Shown here piece after piece: positions 1-8,462 of a stretch of DNA of 64,000 bases. The notes below the pieces were generated by a model. That model made no database searches. It worked only from the letters and a program-made list of their open reading frames with translations, and was not told where the DNA came from. The DNA is taken from the NCBI RefSeq assembly GCF_900111775.1, contig NZ_FOJJ01000034.1, positions 124,001-188,000 of the forward strand, in the 5' to 3' direction. Each line of letters starts with the position of its first letter. Positions within the stretch are counted from its first letter, which is position 1. This stretch comes from Desulfuromonas acetexigens (lineage in GTDB: Bacteria > Desulfobacterota > Desulfuromonadia > Desulfuromonadales > Trichloromonadaceae). The translations under genes and the position numbers were made by a program.

Positions 1-1290
1 GATACGGTGAACGGCGTCGCGCGTATCGGCCTGGCTTCCCCGGGGCCCTATGTCGTCGGCAACTGCGCCCATTGTCATGAGCAGCATGCCAGTATGGGCG
101 GCGTTGAGCCTACGCCCGTGTCGGGGAGTCCTTCCCCCTTCGCCCTCTTTTCCCCGGGCTTTGATTCGAGTCGGCGCTATAAGCCTTATCAGACCACGGA
201 TGTCATGTGTTTCGGTTGCCACGCCGCCACCGGTTCCCAACAGGCGCCGGGCGGCTCTCTACTCAATTACGATTACGCCAGGGCATTTGCCGGTTATGAC
301 ACCGGCGGTCCCTCCGGTATTCTCGAAGCCTTTAATCAAAATCTGGCCGGTTCCGACGCGTCCTACCACAACCTTTACGATGTCTGGAGCTATGCCAAGC
401 GTTTCCCCTATTTCAAGGACGCTTCGGCCCCTTGCGACGCCTGTCACAATCCCCATCGTGCCCGCCGCAACCGGGAATTCCCACAGAACCCCGAATACAC
501 CGCTCTCTCGCGACCGACCGAACATGAAAGCCTGTGGGGGGATGGGGCGGAGGAACGGATGAGCGCCTATGGCGGCAGTTATCAAGCGCCGCTCTATTTC
601 GGCTCGCACATGACCTATGAGCCGGGTGGGGTCGGCGAAATCGGTGCCGACGGCTCTCAAACCCCCAACTATGTGACCTATTGCAACGATTGCCACGGGG
701 ATCGAATTCGCAGCACCACCCTGGCCCGGGACGTGACCGCCATCGACTGGAAGACCGGCGGTGGTGATTCCGTCGGTTCCGGAGACAAACATGGATACAA
801 TGGTTTCACCGGCTCCATCTTCATGAAAAAGCCTTTTGACAAAGTTGCCGTGCCGGCGGGGGGTTATGTTCTGTCCTGCATGGACTGTCACGAAGCGCAC
901 GGTTCCCCCAATGCCTATCTGGTGCGACGCTCCGTCAATGGCGAGGCGCTGGATGGCGTCTTCGCTCAGGATCCCTCAGGCAAGTCCTGGGCCTATCTCT
1001 GTGGCCGCTGTCATCAGGACGATTACCAGCAGGGCGGCGATCTCAATCAGGTCAATCGCTGGCGCACCGTGCATCACGGCGGCACGGGCACGATCGGCTC
1101 GGATGTCCCCTACCAGACGGGCGGGGGAGGCAATTGCGTCAACTGCCACGAATGGAGCTCCGGTCCCCAGCCGATCGGCTGCGGCTACTGCCATTTCCAC
1201 GGCTCTTACTGCGACAGTACCCACCCCGGAACCCTGCCCAACGGCAAAACCATTCCCGCACCCATCGGCGGTGTTCGACGGACGTTTTGA
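1..1290 (+). CDS. octahaem (or larger) c-type cytochrome, 5' partial
   Basis: Likely an exported electron-transfer protein of the periplasm or outer surface. The frame is open to the window edge, so the true start and any signal peptide lie upstream; a GTG at 7 is only the first in-frame start codon. Eight CxxCH haem-binding motifs are visible: CAHCH, CFGCH, CDACH, CNDCH, CMDCH, CGRCH, CVNCH and CGYCH. Several have a second His shortly after (for example CDACHNPH, CMDCHEAH) that could serve as a distal ligand. A short gap separates it from the propeller lipoprotein downstream, so the two probably form an operon. The family is certain as a multihaem cytochrome; the specific orthologue is not recognised. 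Confidence 0.9.
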   Translation, partial: DTVNGVARIGLASPGPYVVGNCAHCHEQHASMGGVEPTPVSGSPSPFALFSPGFDSSRRYKPYQTTDVMCFGCHAATGSQQAPGGSLLNYDYARAFAGYDTGGPSGILEAFNQNLAGSDASYHNLYDVWSYAKRFPYFKDASAPCDACHNPHRARRNREFPQNPEYTALSRPTEHESLWGDGAEERMSAYGGSYQAPLYFGSHMTYEPGGVGEIGADGSQTPNYVTYCNDCHGDRIRSTTLARDVTAIDWKTGGGDSVGSGDKHGYNGFTGSIFMKKPFDKVAVPAGGYVLSCMDCHEAHGSPNAYLVRRSVNGEALDGVFAQDPSGKSWAYLCGRCHQDDYQQGGDLNQVNRWRTVHHGGTGTIGSDVPYQTGGGGNCVNCHEWSSGPQPIGCGYCHFHGSYCDSTHPGTLPNGKTIPAPIGGVRRTF

Positions 1291-1322
1291 CGGCGATTAA
1301 TCACTCAGGCGAGGCGCAGGAT

Positions 1323-2735
1323 ATGTTCTTTAAACCCGGATTTTCGACCTTTCTTTGCCTGCTGCTTTTTGGTTTTCTGCTCAGCGGATGCGCCGGTGGC
1401 ACAGCGGTGGGGCGCACGGCCCCCCGTGTGACGGCGGACCAGTCCCTGGTTTCGCTCTATCTGTCCACCACTGGAGTTTCTACGGAAAAGATCGAGTTGA
1501 CGATCGAGGGCCTCGCTCTTCTCATTGGGGATGTCTGGATCGACCTTCCGGCCGAGGCGCAACGGCTGCAACGGCGAAAACTTGAAGGGCGGCAGTTGCT
1601 CCTTGGGGTTGGCGCTTTTCCCGTCGGCGAGTGCCGGCGCTTGCGTTTCAATGTGAAAGAGGTTCGCGTCGGCGGACAGGGGGGGCCGCAGGTTTCCGAT
1701 CAGGCCGTGGAACTCCCTTTGTCCCGACCGTTGACCTTGAACGGGTCGGGCAGTACTTGCCTCTTTGTCGACTGGCAGCTGCAGCCGTCCCAGCTCGGGG
1801 AAGCCCCTTTTGTGCCCCGCTTTTCCGCTCATGGGCAAGAGCTTCCGCTGGGACAGGATCTGGCCTATGTCGTCTGTGACGACATCAACACCCTGTATCT
1901 GCTGCGCACGGATACCAACTTTGTCACTGCGGCGCTGGGCCTACCGGGGCCCCTCGGGGAACTGGCGGTCGACAGCCGCAGGCGGCGCTTGTATGTCCTG
2001 AGCACAGGGGATCGGGCCATTCATGTCTTCAGCAGCGCCAATACCCAGTACCTTGAGCGGATTCCCCTGTCGATTACCGTCAACCCCCGCAATCTCTGTC
2101 TTTCCACAGATGGGTCCAGTGCCTATGTGAGCGATCCCGCCACCAATCGGGTGCTCAAGGTCGATCTCGAAAGCGGGGTCGTCGCGGCTCAGGAAATCGT
2201 CGGTTTCCGTCCGGAACGGCTACACTATTTTGTCGCCGACGGGCGCTCCTGGTTGGCGGTCAGTTCCCCCACCGCCCAGCGGGTCTATCTCCTCAACGGC
2301 GACAGCCTGGCCTTGCTGCGGGAAATCCCCGCCGGCTTGGAAGCCGACGGCATGCTCTTTTACCATGACCAGTTTTATGTAGCGGAGCGCGGTAGCAGTT
2401 CGGTTTCCGCCTTCGACTATCGCAGCGGTCGGCAACTCTCCCGTATTACTGTGGGGTGGGAGCCGGTCTATCTGCTCGGATTCGACAACAAGGTTTTTGT
2501 CAGCAACCAGAAAGATGCCGCACTCTCGGTTTTTCACGCCGGACAGAATGCGACCGCCAGGCGCATTCCCCTGGACGCCTCGCCCTTTGTCATGGCGGCC
2601 TCGGAGCGCCGACGGCAGCTCTATATCGCCCATCGTGAGGTCCACAGCCTGAGCGTGCTGGATCTGTCCAGTGAGAGGATCATCGGCGAAATCATGCTCG
2701 GGGGGGCTCCCTTTTTTGTCGCCGTTCTCGATTGA
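1323..2735 (+). CDS. outer-surface lipoprotein with YVTN/NHL-type beta-propeller
   Basis: 470 aa. The frame is open from 1134, but the ATG at 1323 follows a purine-rich SD and begins a lipoprotein signal peptide with the lipobox LLSGC, which fixes the start. Residues ~30-180 resemble a DUF4382-like beta domain; ~190-470 are repeated strands (DLAYVVCDD, RRRLYVLSTGD, SSAYVSDPATNRV, NKVFVSNQKD) typical of a seven-bladed YVTN propeller. From memory, Geobacter omcS has an NHL-repeat gene as a neighbour, so a scaffold or assembly role for surface cytochromes fits; that role is inferred. No enzyme motif is visible. Confidence 0.8.
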   Translation: MFFKPGFSTFLCLLLFGFLLSGCAGGTAVGRTAPRVTADQSLVSLYLSTTGVSTEKIELTIEGLALLIGDVWIDLPAEAQRLQRRKLEGRQLLLGVGAFPVGECRRLRFNVKEVRVGGQGGPQVSDQAVELPLSRPLTLNGSGSTCLFVDWQLQPSQLGEAPFVPRFSAHGQELPLGQDLAYVVCDDINTLYLLRTDTNFVTAALGLPGPLGELAVDSRRRRLYVLSTGDRAIHVFSSANTQYLERIPLSITVNPRNLCLSTDGSSAYVSDPATNRVLKVDLESGVVAAQEIVGFRPERLHYFVADGRSWLAVSSPTAQRVYLLNGDSLALLREIPAGLEADGMLFYHDQFYVAERGSSSVSAFDYRSGRQLSRITVGWEPVYLLGFDNKVFVSNQKDAALSVFHAGQNATARRIPLDASPFVMAASERRRQLYIAHREVHSLSVLDLSSERIIGEIMLGGAPFFVAVLD

Positions 2736-2770
2736 TGTCGAGAGTTTTTTCCTTTCCCGGAACATAGGGA

Positions 2771-2800
2771 TTGACAAGAAACATTAGTCAGGATTATAAA
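2771..2800 (+). promoter_or_regulatory. sigma-70 type promoter for the cytochrome leader
   Basis: TTGACA at 2771-2776 and TATAAA at 2795-2800 with an 18-bp spacer. It lies 35 bp after the propeller gene and ~380 bp before the next start codon, so transcription should begin near 2807 and produce a long untranslated leader. Confidence 0.7.
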
Positions 2801-2805
2801 AAGGG

Positions 2806-3180
2806 GTAGAAGGTGAAACGTTCTACACGGTGCGGAGGGGGCTTGGCATCGGAAAGGGCGGATTCGCCCCCGGTTGCCACGCCGGGGAAAATTCATTCCT
2901 TTTCCTCCCCCTCGAAAAAAACGCGACCCACGGCGGAACAATCTGCTGCCAATGCTCGAAAAACGAGTTCCATGGGCCGGGCGTCGGTTCCATCTAATCG
3001 TTTTCGGGTTGTCGGAAAGGGGGTGAACGAATAGATAAAGGGAGTTAAGGCTGCCGATAGGTGGCGTCGGAACGAAGCTGCCACTTCGATTGCCGAACAG
3101 GCGGGCCGCCTGCCATGGATACCGGTCCGCGCGGAACATCGGGAATGTCCCGGTTAAATGAACAGGGAACAGGAGGCTAA
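2806..3180 (+). ncRNA. long structured 5' leader upstream of OmcS-like cytochrome genes
   Basis: About 375 nt lie between the predicted transcription start and the ATG at 3181. Visible pairings: GTAGAA 2806-2811 with TTCTAC 2821-2826; GAGGGGG 2835-2841 with CCCCCTC 2907-2913, enclosing TGGCA/TGCCA and the hairpin GGGCG-GATT-CGCCC at 2856-2869; CTCG/CGAG near 2955-2967; and an imperfect GC-rich palindrome near 3098-3112. I could not match it to the c-di-GMP-I/GEMM consensus. A 73-codon GTG frame at 2813-3034 is possible but has no recognisable product. Candidate cis-regulatory RNA; function unknown. Confidence 0.5.
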
Positions 3181-4308
3181 ATGAGGAAGTTCATCACATT
3201 GGATGGCCGGAGCCGCACGCTTCGGTCGCTGAGAATCGGCGGTTTTGTTGCACTGCTGATTCTCATGACGGGTGTGACCGTCTGGGCCCGGGTCGGTGGT
3301 GCCTGCGTCAACTGTCATACCATGCACAACAGTCAGGATGGCGTCAGTGTCGTCGATACGACCCTTCCCGCCCTGATCAACACCGATTGTGTCGGTTGCC
3401 ATTCGAGCGATGCGGAAACCATCGTCGATCTCGGTGACGGCACCCGCATTCCCATCGTCTATACCAAGACCGCTCCCAACCTGGAACAGGGTACGCCGAC
3501 GTCGATGCTGGCCGGTGGTAACTTCCATTGGGTCGGCAACGGCGAAGACAACAAGGGGCACAACGTTTACGGCATCTCCGCGCGGGATGCCACACTCAGT
3601 AAGGCCCCCGGGGATGGCGGTTATGCCAATGAGGGGCTCTGCCAACCCTGTCATTCGACCTTGGCTGTAGAGGGGAGCGGTTGCGAAGGCTGTCACATGC
3701 CGGCCCATCATGCCGATGACTCGGATGCGGTGGTGACATCCCAGGGCGGTTCCTACCGGTTTCTGGGCGACGTCATGACGCAGGTGTTCGGTGGTTACCC
3801 GCCGGAGAAACAAGACCCCGCGCTGTTCAAAGGGGTGAGGGGGATTGAAGACCCCGACTGGGAACAAACCGTTTCCTCAACCAAGCACAACGTCTATGCC
3901 GGGGTAGATGAAAATTATTCTGCCTATCCGATCCTGGCCAAGGAAACCGTCGGGCAGATGTGCGCCGGCTGTCACAGCAATTTCCACCACGCCATGAACA
4001 GCGAGCAGGGCGATTTCTCCGGTGTCTGGATCCGCCATCCTTCCGACGTGCTCATTCCCAACGAAGGGGAATACGCCGCCTACACCACCTACAATCCCCT
4101 GGCTCCCGCCGCCAAACAGACCCTGACGGCCGGTATGGAAACTTCCGACACAGTAACGCCGGGGAGCGATATCGTTACCTGTATCTCCTGCCACCGGCCC
4201 CACGGTTCGCCTTATCCGGACATGCTGCGCTGGGATTACGATACCTGCGATGCCGGAACGGCCAACGACGAATGCGGTTGTTACGTCTGCCACACCGCAA
4301 AGGACTAG
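3181..4308 (+). CDS. OmcS-like heptahaem c-type cytochrome
   Basis: 375 aa, exported (hydrophobic segment ~20-37, then ARVGG). Seven CxxCH motifs: CVNCHTMHN, CVGCH, CQPCH, CEGCH, CAGCH, CISCHRPHGS and CYVCHTAKD. The order and flanks (TMHNS after haem 1, KGHN in the middle, a His-rich segment then RHP, RPHGS, and a C-terminal CxxCH-x-KD end) match my recollection of OmcS/OmcE nanowire cytochromes of Geobacter; CQPCH and CEGCH are close together and give one more haem than OmcS. SD AGGAGG at 3171-3176 supports the start. First gene after the structured leader and probably co-transcribed with its paralogue 59 bp downstream. Filament formation is inferred from family resemblance only. Confidence 0.85.
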   Translation: MRKFITLDGRSRTLRSLRIGGFVALLILMTGVTVWARVGGACVNCHTMHNSQDGVSVVDTTLPALINTDCVGCHSSDAETIVDLGDGTRIPIVYTKTAPNLEQGTPTSMLAGGNFHWVGNGEDNKGHNVYGISARDATLSKAPGDGGYANEGLCQPCHSTLAVEGSGCEGCHMPAHHADDSDAVVTSQGGSYRFLGDVMTQVFGGYPPEKQDPALFKGVRGIEDPDWEQTVSSTKHNVYAGVDENYSAYPILAKETVGQMCAGCHSNFHHAMNSEQGDFSGVWIRHPSDVLIPNEGEYAAYTTYNPLAPAAKQTLTAGMETSDTVTPGSDIVTCISCHRPHGSPYPDMLRWDYDTCDAGTANDECGCYVCHTAKD

Positions 4309-4367
4309 AAGCTTCACCCAACTGAGTTTTTGAGCAGCAAATGAACACCAACAAAGGGAGAAAGAAG

Positions 4368-5513
4368 ATGAACGGAGGAAAATTCAAACTGCTGACCCTG
4401 CTGGCCGCGACCGCCCTGGTGCTCTTCTGCGCCGGTAACGTTCTGGCCGCCGCTTCCGGCGCCTGCGTCAACTGCCACACCATGCACAACAGCCAGGATG
4501 GTGCCTCGATGATGGTCGACGGCACCGACGGTCCCGCTCCGGCGCTGGTTCGCGCCGCCAGTTGCTACGGTTGCCACGGCGATGTGGATATCGTCAACGG
4601 CACCTGGGACAACTTCCTGACCGCCCCCGGTAAGACCCCCCGGATCAACGCCCAGACCTACGGTGATTACGGAGTCAGCGGCGACACCCTGGCCGGTGGT
4701 TCCTTCTACTGGGTTGATGACGCAGGGATGGCCGCCGACGCCAAAGGACACAACGTCGTCAGCGTCGCCGGACAAGACGGCAAACTCGGCTACCAGCCCC
4801 CGGGTTGGGATCCCAACTTCAGTGTTAACGGCCAGATCAATGGCGGCGCCGAAACCTGGAATAATCAGCTGACCTGCGCCGGCGTTACCGGTTGCCACGG
4901 CGACCATACCGCCACCGACGACTTCACCGCCGTCAAAGGCGGCCATCATGGCGACGACAGCGAACTCGATGGTTCCACCGTCGCCAAGAGCTATCGTTTC
5001 CTCAAGGGCATTATCGGTTACGAGGATCCCGAGTGGGAATTTCAGCCGACCGCGACCAAGCATAACCAGTATCATGGCGAAGCCCGCACTGCCGATACCG
5101 CCACCAACACCAAAACCATCAGCTACCTTTGCGCCGAGTGTCATGGGGATTTCCATAGCGGCGAAGGTACGCTGGGTGCCGACGGCACGACCTGGGGCGC
5201 TCCTTGGTTGCGTCATCCCACCGATCTCGACATGAACGACCTGCCCAACACCGAATACGCCCTCTATAACGGCGACAAGAGCTACAGTGTCGTTGCTCCC
5301 GTGGCCAGCGAAGACGTCAGCGCCGTGAAATCCTCGGTTCTGGTTGGTGCCGGTGACGCCGTTGTTACCTGTATTTCCTGCCACCGCGCCCATGGTTCGC
5401 CTTTTGACGACCTGCTGCGCTGGAAATACAATGAAGATGGTCATCTGATGGTGGCCGCCAACGGGACTTCCGGCAATGTCGGCTGTTTCGTCTGCCACAC
5501 CACCAAGGACTAA
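4368..5513 (+). CDS. OmcS-like multihaem cytochrome with a CX5CH motif
   Basis: 381 aa from the ATG at 4368, chosen over 4341 because GGGAG at 4356-4360 gives proper spacing and the product then opens with a clean signal peptide ending VLAA. Canonical haem motifs: CVNCHTMHN, CYGCH, CAECHGDFH, CISCHRAHGS and CFVCHTTKD. Where OmcS has its third haem the sequence is CAGVTGCHGDH, a CX5CH spacing. KGHN, KHN, RHP and the terminal KD are shared with the upstream paralogue, so the pair arose by duplication. Ends at a strong terminator. Expected to be a surface electron conduit; whether the CX5CH site holds a haem cannot be told from sequence. Confidence 0.85.
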   Translation: MNGGKFKLLTLLAATALVLFCAGNVLAAASGACVNCHTMHNSQDGASMMVDGTDGPAPALVRAASCYGCHGDVDIVNGTWDNFLTAPGKTPRINAQTYGDYGVSGDTLAGGSFYWVDDAGMAADAKGHNVVSVAGQDGKLGYQPPGWDPNFSVNGQINGGAETWNNQLTCAGVTGCHGDHTATDDFTAVKGGHHGDDSELDGSTVAKSYRFLKGIIGYEDPEWEFQPTATKHNQYHGEARTADTATNTKTISYLCAECHGDFHSGEGTLGADGTTWGAPWLRHPTDLDMNDLPNTEYALYNGDKSYSVVAPVASEDVSAVKSSVLVGAGDAVVTCISCHRAHGSPFDDLLRWKYNEDGHLMVAANGTSGNVGCFVCHTTKD

Positions 5514-5545
5514 TCTTCGACCAGCCGCTTAACTCGGAAGCACCT

Positions 5546-5574
5546 GGCCGGGCCCTCCAGGGCCCGGCCTTTTT
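5546..5574 (+). terminator. rho-independent terminator of the OmcS-like operon
   Basis: A perfect 10-bp stem GGCCGGGCCC / GGGCCCGGCC around a TCCA loop, followed by TTTTT, 32 bp after the cytochrome stop codon. Confidence 0.95.
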
Positions 5575-5739
5575 CATTGGTGCGACGGTAACCGTGGCAA
5601 TGGCGAAGTTCTTGACCCAAGAACTCATTGGGTTTAGTCTGCCGTGGGAAAAGACGTTGCGGGGGGGGATGGTTGACTTCGGCTGAGAGCTAAGGCTGAT
5701 GCCCCCGGGTGTTACGGTTTATTGACCCTGAGAGGCACG

Positions 5740-6912
5740 ATGCGCGTACAGTTGATACTTTTTATGGTCGGGCTGCTGCTGGTAAGCGGTTCCCCTCCGC
5801 AGGGGGCTTGGGCTTCGGATTCGTCATGTGACGACTGTCATCGTCAGGTTCTCGATCACGGCATGGGCAAGCGCTATGTCCATATGCCTTTTCTGAAAAA
5901 ACAGTGTTCCGCTTGTCATGTCTCGGGGCAGACGGTTTCCGTGCCCACCCGCCGGGAGATCGATACGGCCCATGAGCCGCCGCCGCAAAAGGTCCAATGG
6001 CTTCGCGACGTCCAGGGGGTCGCGGCACAGCATTGGGTTTTGCTTTCCCCTGAGGCCCTGGGCAAGAAACTGGTCTACAAGGCCGGAGACGGCAATAATC
6101 GAACCGGCTTGCTTGAACTCCCTCTGCCCCCCCTAGGAAGTCTTTCGGCGATGGAGAATGACGGGCGTGGACCGGCGATCACCGATGTGCGGGTAAGCGA
6201 TGTACGCCGAGGAATTTCCACGACCGCCACCATCGCCTGGAACACGGATGAGTTTTCCGATTCTCTCGTCGGTTACGGAGTCTCCGCCCCCGATTCGACC
6301 AAAGCCGATGGGAAACTGACTCGTGAGCACGAAATATTGTTGACCGGTCTTGATAAAAACCGGACCTATCGATTTAAGGTAACTTCCCGGGATGTTTCCG
6401 GCAACCTTTCCAATTCGGATATCCTCGAATTTTCCACCAGTGCAACCTTCATTCAGGATACCCCCCGGCACGAGCGGAATTCCAGGAGCGCCGGGCCAGT
6501 AGAGGTGACGCCTCAGCTTTACCGACAGGGCGACCGGTATCTCGCGATTTTCGAAGCCAATCAACCGGTGACGCTTGCCTTGGGGATTCCCGAAGAGACT
6601 CCGGAACGGGTCGTGACGGCCGTCGCGGGCGCTCCCGGGGAGGAAAGTCGGTCCCATCCGGTGCTCAAAAGCGAACTTGATACCAATATTCACGCCTGTG
6701 ACAGCTGCCACGCCTATCTGAAACAGGGCTACTCCCATCCGGTCAACGTTTTCCCCAAGCCCGGCATGGTCATTCCCAAAGAATATTCCTTGCTTCCCGA
6801 TGGGCGCATCAGCTGCATGACCTGCCATGTACCCCATGGCGGGGATTTTGAATATCGCCTGGTAAAGTCCGGGAAGAAGGATCTCTGTCTCGGATGTCAT
6901 ACGGATTATTGA
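5740..6912 (+). CDS. pentahaem c-type cytochrome with Fn3-like central domain
   Basis: 390 aa. ATG at 5740 is preferred to TTG at 5722 because GAGAGG sits just upstream and the signal peptide (hydrophobic ~6-20, then AWASD) starts correctly. Haem motifs are split: CDDCH and CSACH near the N terminus, CDSCH, CMTCH and CLGCH in the last ~80 residues (CMTCHVPHGG carries a candidate distal His). Between them, ~150-240 reads as an Fn3 or purple-acid-phosphatase-N-like beta domain (ATIAWNTDEFSDSLVGYG, TYRFKVTSRDVSGN). It begins after the terminator, so it is a separate unit. Probably a periplasmic or surface cytochrome that binds a partner or polysaccharide through the central domain; partner unknown. 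Confidence 0.85.
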   Translation: MRVQLILFMVGLLLVSGSPPQGAWASDSSCDDCHRQVLDHGMGKRYVHMPFLKKQCSACHVSGQTVSVPTRREIDTAHEPPPQKVQWLRDVQGVAAQHWVLLSPEALGKKLVYKAGDGNNRTGLLELPLPPLGSLSAMENDGRGPAITDVRVSDVRRGISTTATIAWNTDEFSDSLVGYGVSAPDSTKADGKLTREHEILLTGLDKNRTYRFKVTSRDVSGNLSNSDILEFSTSATFIQDTPRHERNSRSAGPVEVTPQLYRQGDRYLAIFEANQPVTLALGIPEETPERVVTAVAGAPGEESRSHPVLKSELDTNIHACDSCHAYLKQGYSHPVNVFPKPGMVIPKEYSLLPDGRISCMTCHVPHGGDFEYRLVKSGKKDLCLGCHTDY

Positions 6913-6960
6913 TTCCGGCGTAAGAGTATCGTCATTTACCTTTATTTTTTCGAGGGCCGC

Positions 6961-7512
6961 ATGGAACGAAGCAAGACCTATAAGGATCGCAAGAAGCTCA
7001 ACCTTGCCGTGAAACGGGAATTTCAAAGCTGGCTGCTCAAGCAGGTCCTTCTGGCCGTGGTGTTGAGCGCGGTGGTGGCGGCCTTGGTTCTCTATTTTTA
7101 TGCACGCCAGGAGGTTGTCGGGTCTTTCTTCGATGCCCATGTCAAGCTGCGCCGGGTCAGCGATCTGCTGCTCCCTGTGGTTTTCGCCGGCAGTCTGGTG
7201 AGCCTCATCGGGGGCGCTTTACTGGCGCTCTTTTTGCCGCAAAAGGTTGCCGGTCCCCTCTATCGCATCGAAACCGATCTAGCCAAGGTGTCTGAGGGAA
7301 ATCTAGCGACGCGGATCAAGCTGCGGGATAACGACACCTTGCAGGATTTTGCCGGACATGTCGATGAAACCGTGCTGGCCCTGCGCCGGCAGGTCGTTGA
7401 GCTTCGCCGGCGGCATGAAGTGCTCGAATCGGCGCTCTCATCGAACCAACTGGAGAAGGCGCGGGAGGCCGCGGCCGCGCTCAAAGAATCCCTCGACCAC
7501 TTCAAGGTCTGA
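6961..7512 (+). CDS. two-TM HAMP-domain membrane protein
   Basis: 183 aa. Basic N terminus, TM1 ~28-46 (VLLAVVLSAVVAALVLYF), a short periplasmic loop, TM2 ~68-90, then a HAMP domain (residues ~92-145, PQKVAGPLYRIETDL...GNLATRI) and a helical C-terminal tail. No kinase, MCP or GGDEF output is attached, so it is a stand-alone HAMP adaptor. It begins 48 bp after the pentahaem cytochrome in the same orientation and ends at a terminator, suggesting co-transcription. Small HAMP proteins beside cytochrome genes are common in Geobacter relatives; the function is unknown. Confidence 0.75.
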   Translation: MERSKTYKDRKKLNLAVKREFQSWLLKQVLLAVVLSAVVAALVLYFYARQEVVGSFFDAHVKLRRVSDLLLPVVFAGSLVSLIGGALLALFLPQKVAGPLYRIETDLAKVSEGNLATRIKLRDNDTLQDFAGHVDETVLALRRQVVELRRRHEVLESALSSNQLEKAREAAAALKESLDHFKV

Positions 7513-7544
7513 AACTCCCCTCCTCTTCATCTCCCGCACTTCCG

Positions 7545-7578
7545 GGCCGGACGCCAACAGTGGTCGTCCGGCCTTTTT
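7545..7578 (+). terminator. rho-independent terminator
   Basis: GGCCGGACG at 7545-7553 pairs with CGTCCGGCC at 7565-7573, followed by TTTTT. It closes the pentahaem cytochrome/HAMP unit. Confidence 0.9.
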
Positions 7579-7691
7579 GCGTCTGGCGTTTCGTCGTTCT
7601 CCTCCGCATGGGGATTGAGACTTTTGGTGGACTTGCTACACTGATTAAAATTGCACTGCTATTCATCCCCCCATTCCGAAGGAGTCTGCCC

Positions 7692-8195
7692 ATGACCGAT
7701 GAGAAACGCACGCCGGAAGAAGAGCATGAAGATGTCGGGTTGTACCAGAAGCTGGCCGCTCGCGCTGCGGAAATTTTGGAAGATGGGCGCAAGACCTTGG
7801 ATGAGGCCCTGAAAAAGGCCGGGGAAGAAATAGCGGCCGGCGGCGAATACACCCGGGAGCAGGCCGAGCGAATCGGCGAGTTTCTGCGACGGGATCTTTC
7901 CGCCGTCGGCAAGAAGGCGCAGCAGGCACGGGATTCGGTGCTGGAGGCGGTCGAGCCGAGACGGGTTGTCGCCGGGATGCAGAGCGGCCTGTCCCGCCTT
8001 CTCACCAGCGCCGCCGATCTTTTGAACGAGTTGGCGGAAAAATCGGAACAGGGGCTCGAATTCAAAACCGGCGAGGTCACCAGCCCCGGCACCCTGACCT
8101 GTAAAGACTGCGGCAAGGAGATGCATCTCAAGTCGACCGCCCGAATTCCTCCCTGCCCTCATTGTCACAAAACCCTCTTCCGCAAATCCTACTGA
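7692..8195 (+). CDS. zinc-ribbon protein with helical N-terminal domain (YbeL/DUF1451-like)
   Basis: 167 aa. The frame is open from 7560, but the ATG at 7692 has AAGGAG at 7679-7684 and starts an acidic helical protein. Residues ~15-125 are charged amphipathic helices rich in Ala/Glu/Lys; residues ~136-160 form a zinc ribbon with CKDCGKEM and CPHCHKT. The layout matches the YbeL/DUF1451 family, whose biochemical role is unknown. No signal peptide, so cytoplasmic. Stand-alone gene between two hairpins. Confidence 0.7.
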   Translation: MTDEKRTPEEEHEDVGLYQKLAARAAEILEDGRKTLDEALKKAGEEIAAGGEYTREQAERIGEFLRRDLSAVGKKAQQARDSVLEAVEPRRVVAGMQSGLSRLLTSAADLLNELAEKSEQGLEFKTGEVTSPGTLTCKDCGKEMHLKSTARIPPCPHCHKTLFRKSY

Positions 8196-8207
8196 AAGCA
8201 CCTACGC

Positions 8208-8233
8208 GACCGACCTGCTTCGGCAGGTCGGTC
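8208..8233 (+). terminator. UUCG-capped perfect hairpin
   Basis: An 11-bp perfect stem GACCGACCTGC / GCAGGTCGGTC with a TTCG tetraloop, 12 bp after the zinc-ribbon gene. There is no T tract, so it is more likely a 3' end stabiliser or Rho-assisted end than a classical terminator. The following ~230 bp to the next gene is less GC-rich and shows no other clear signal. Confidence 0.6.
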
Positions 8234-8462
8234 AATCGTAATCTCCGGCGCATGCGCATCCCACCTGGATTCCACTTCTCTGAAAAAATCCCTCCCGATT
8301 TTTTGCAGAATCTTGAAATATCTTCTCCCGGCGCAAGGCGACTCTTTTGTTGAGGTGGGGAGAAGGGGAATTTTAGCGAGGCTATAGGAATCTGGACTGA
8401 ATTTTGCTAGATTGAACGAATCGGCCTGCGAAAACTCGTTACGAATCTAGTGGCTTGAGGAT

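Noticed and set aside
2813-3034. 73-codon frame in the cytochrome leader
   Set aside because: GTG start, unremarkable composition and no recognisable product; the region is better explained as a structured leader, though a leader peptide is not excluded.
2771-3180. c-di-GMP-I / GEMM riboswitch
   Set aside because: Searched by eye for the conserved GGGCAAACC and ACGCAAAGCC-type segments; not found.
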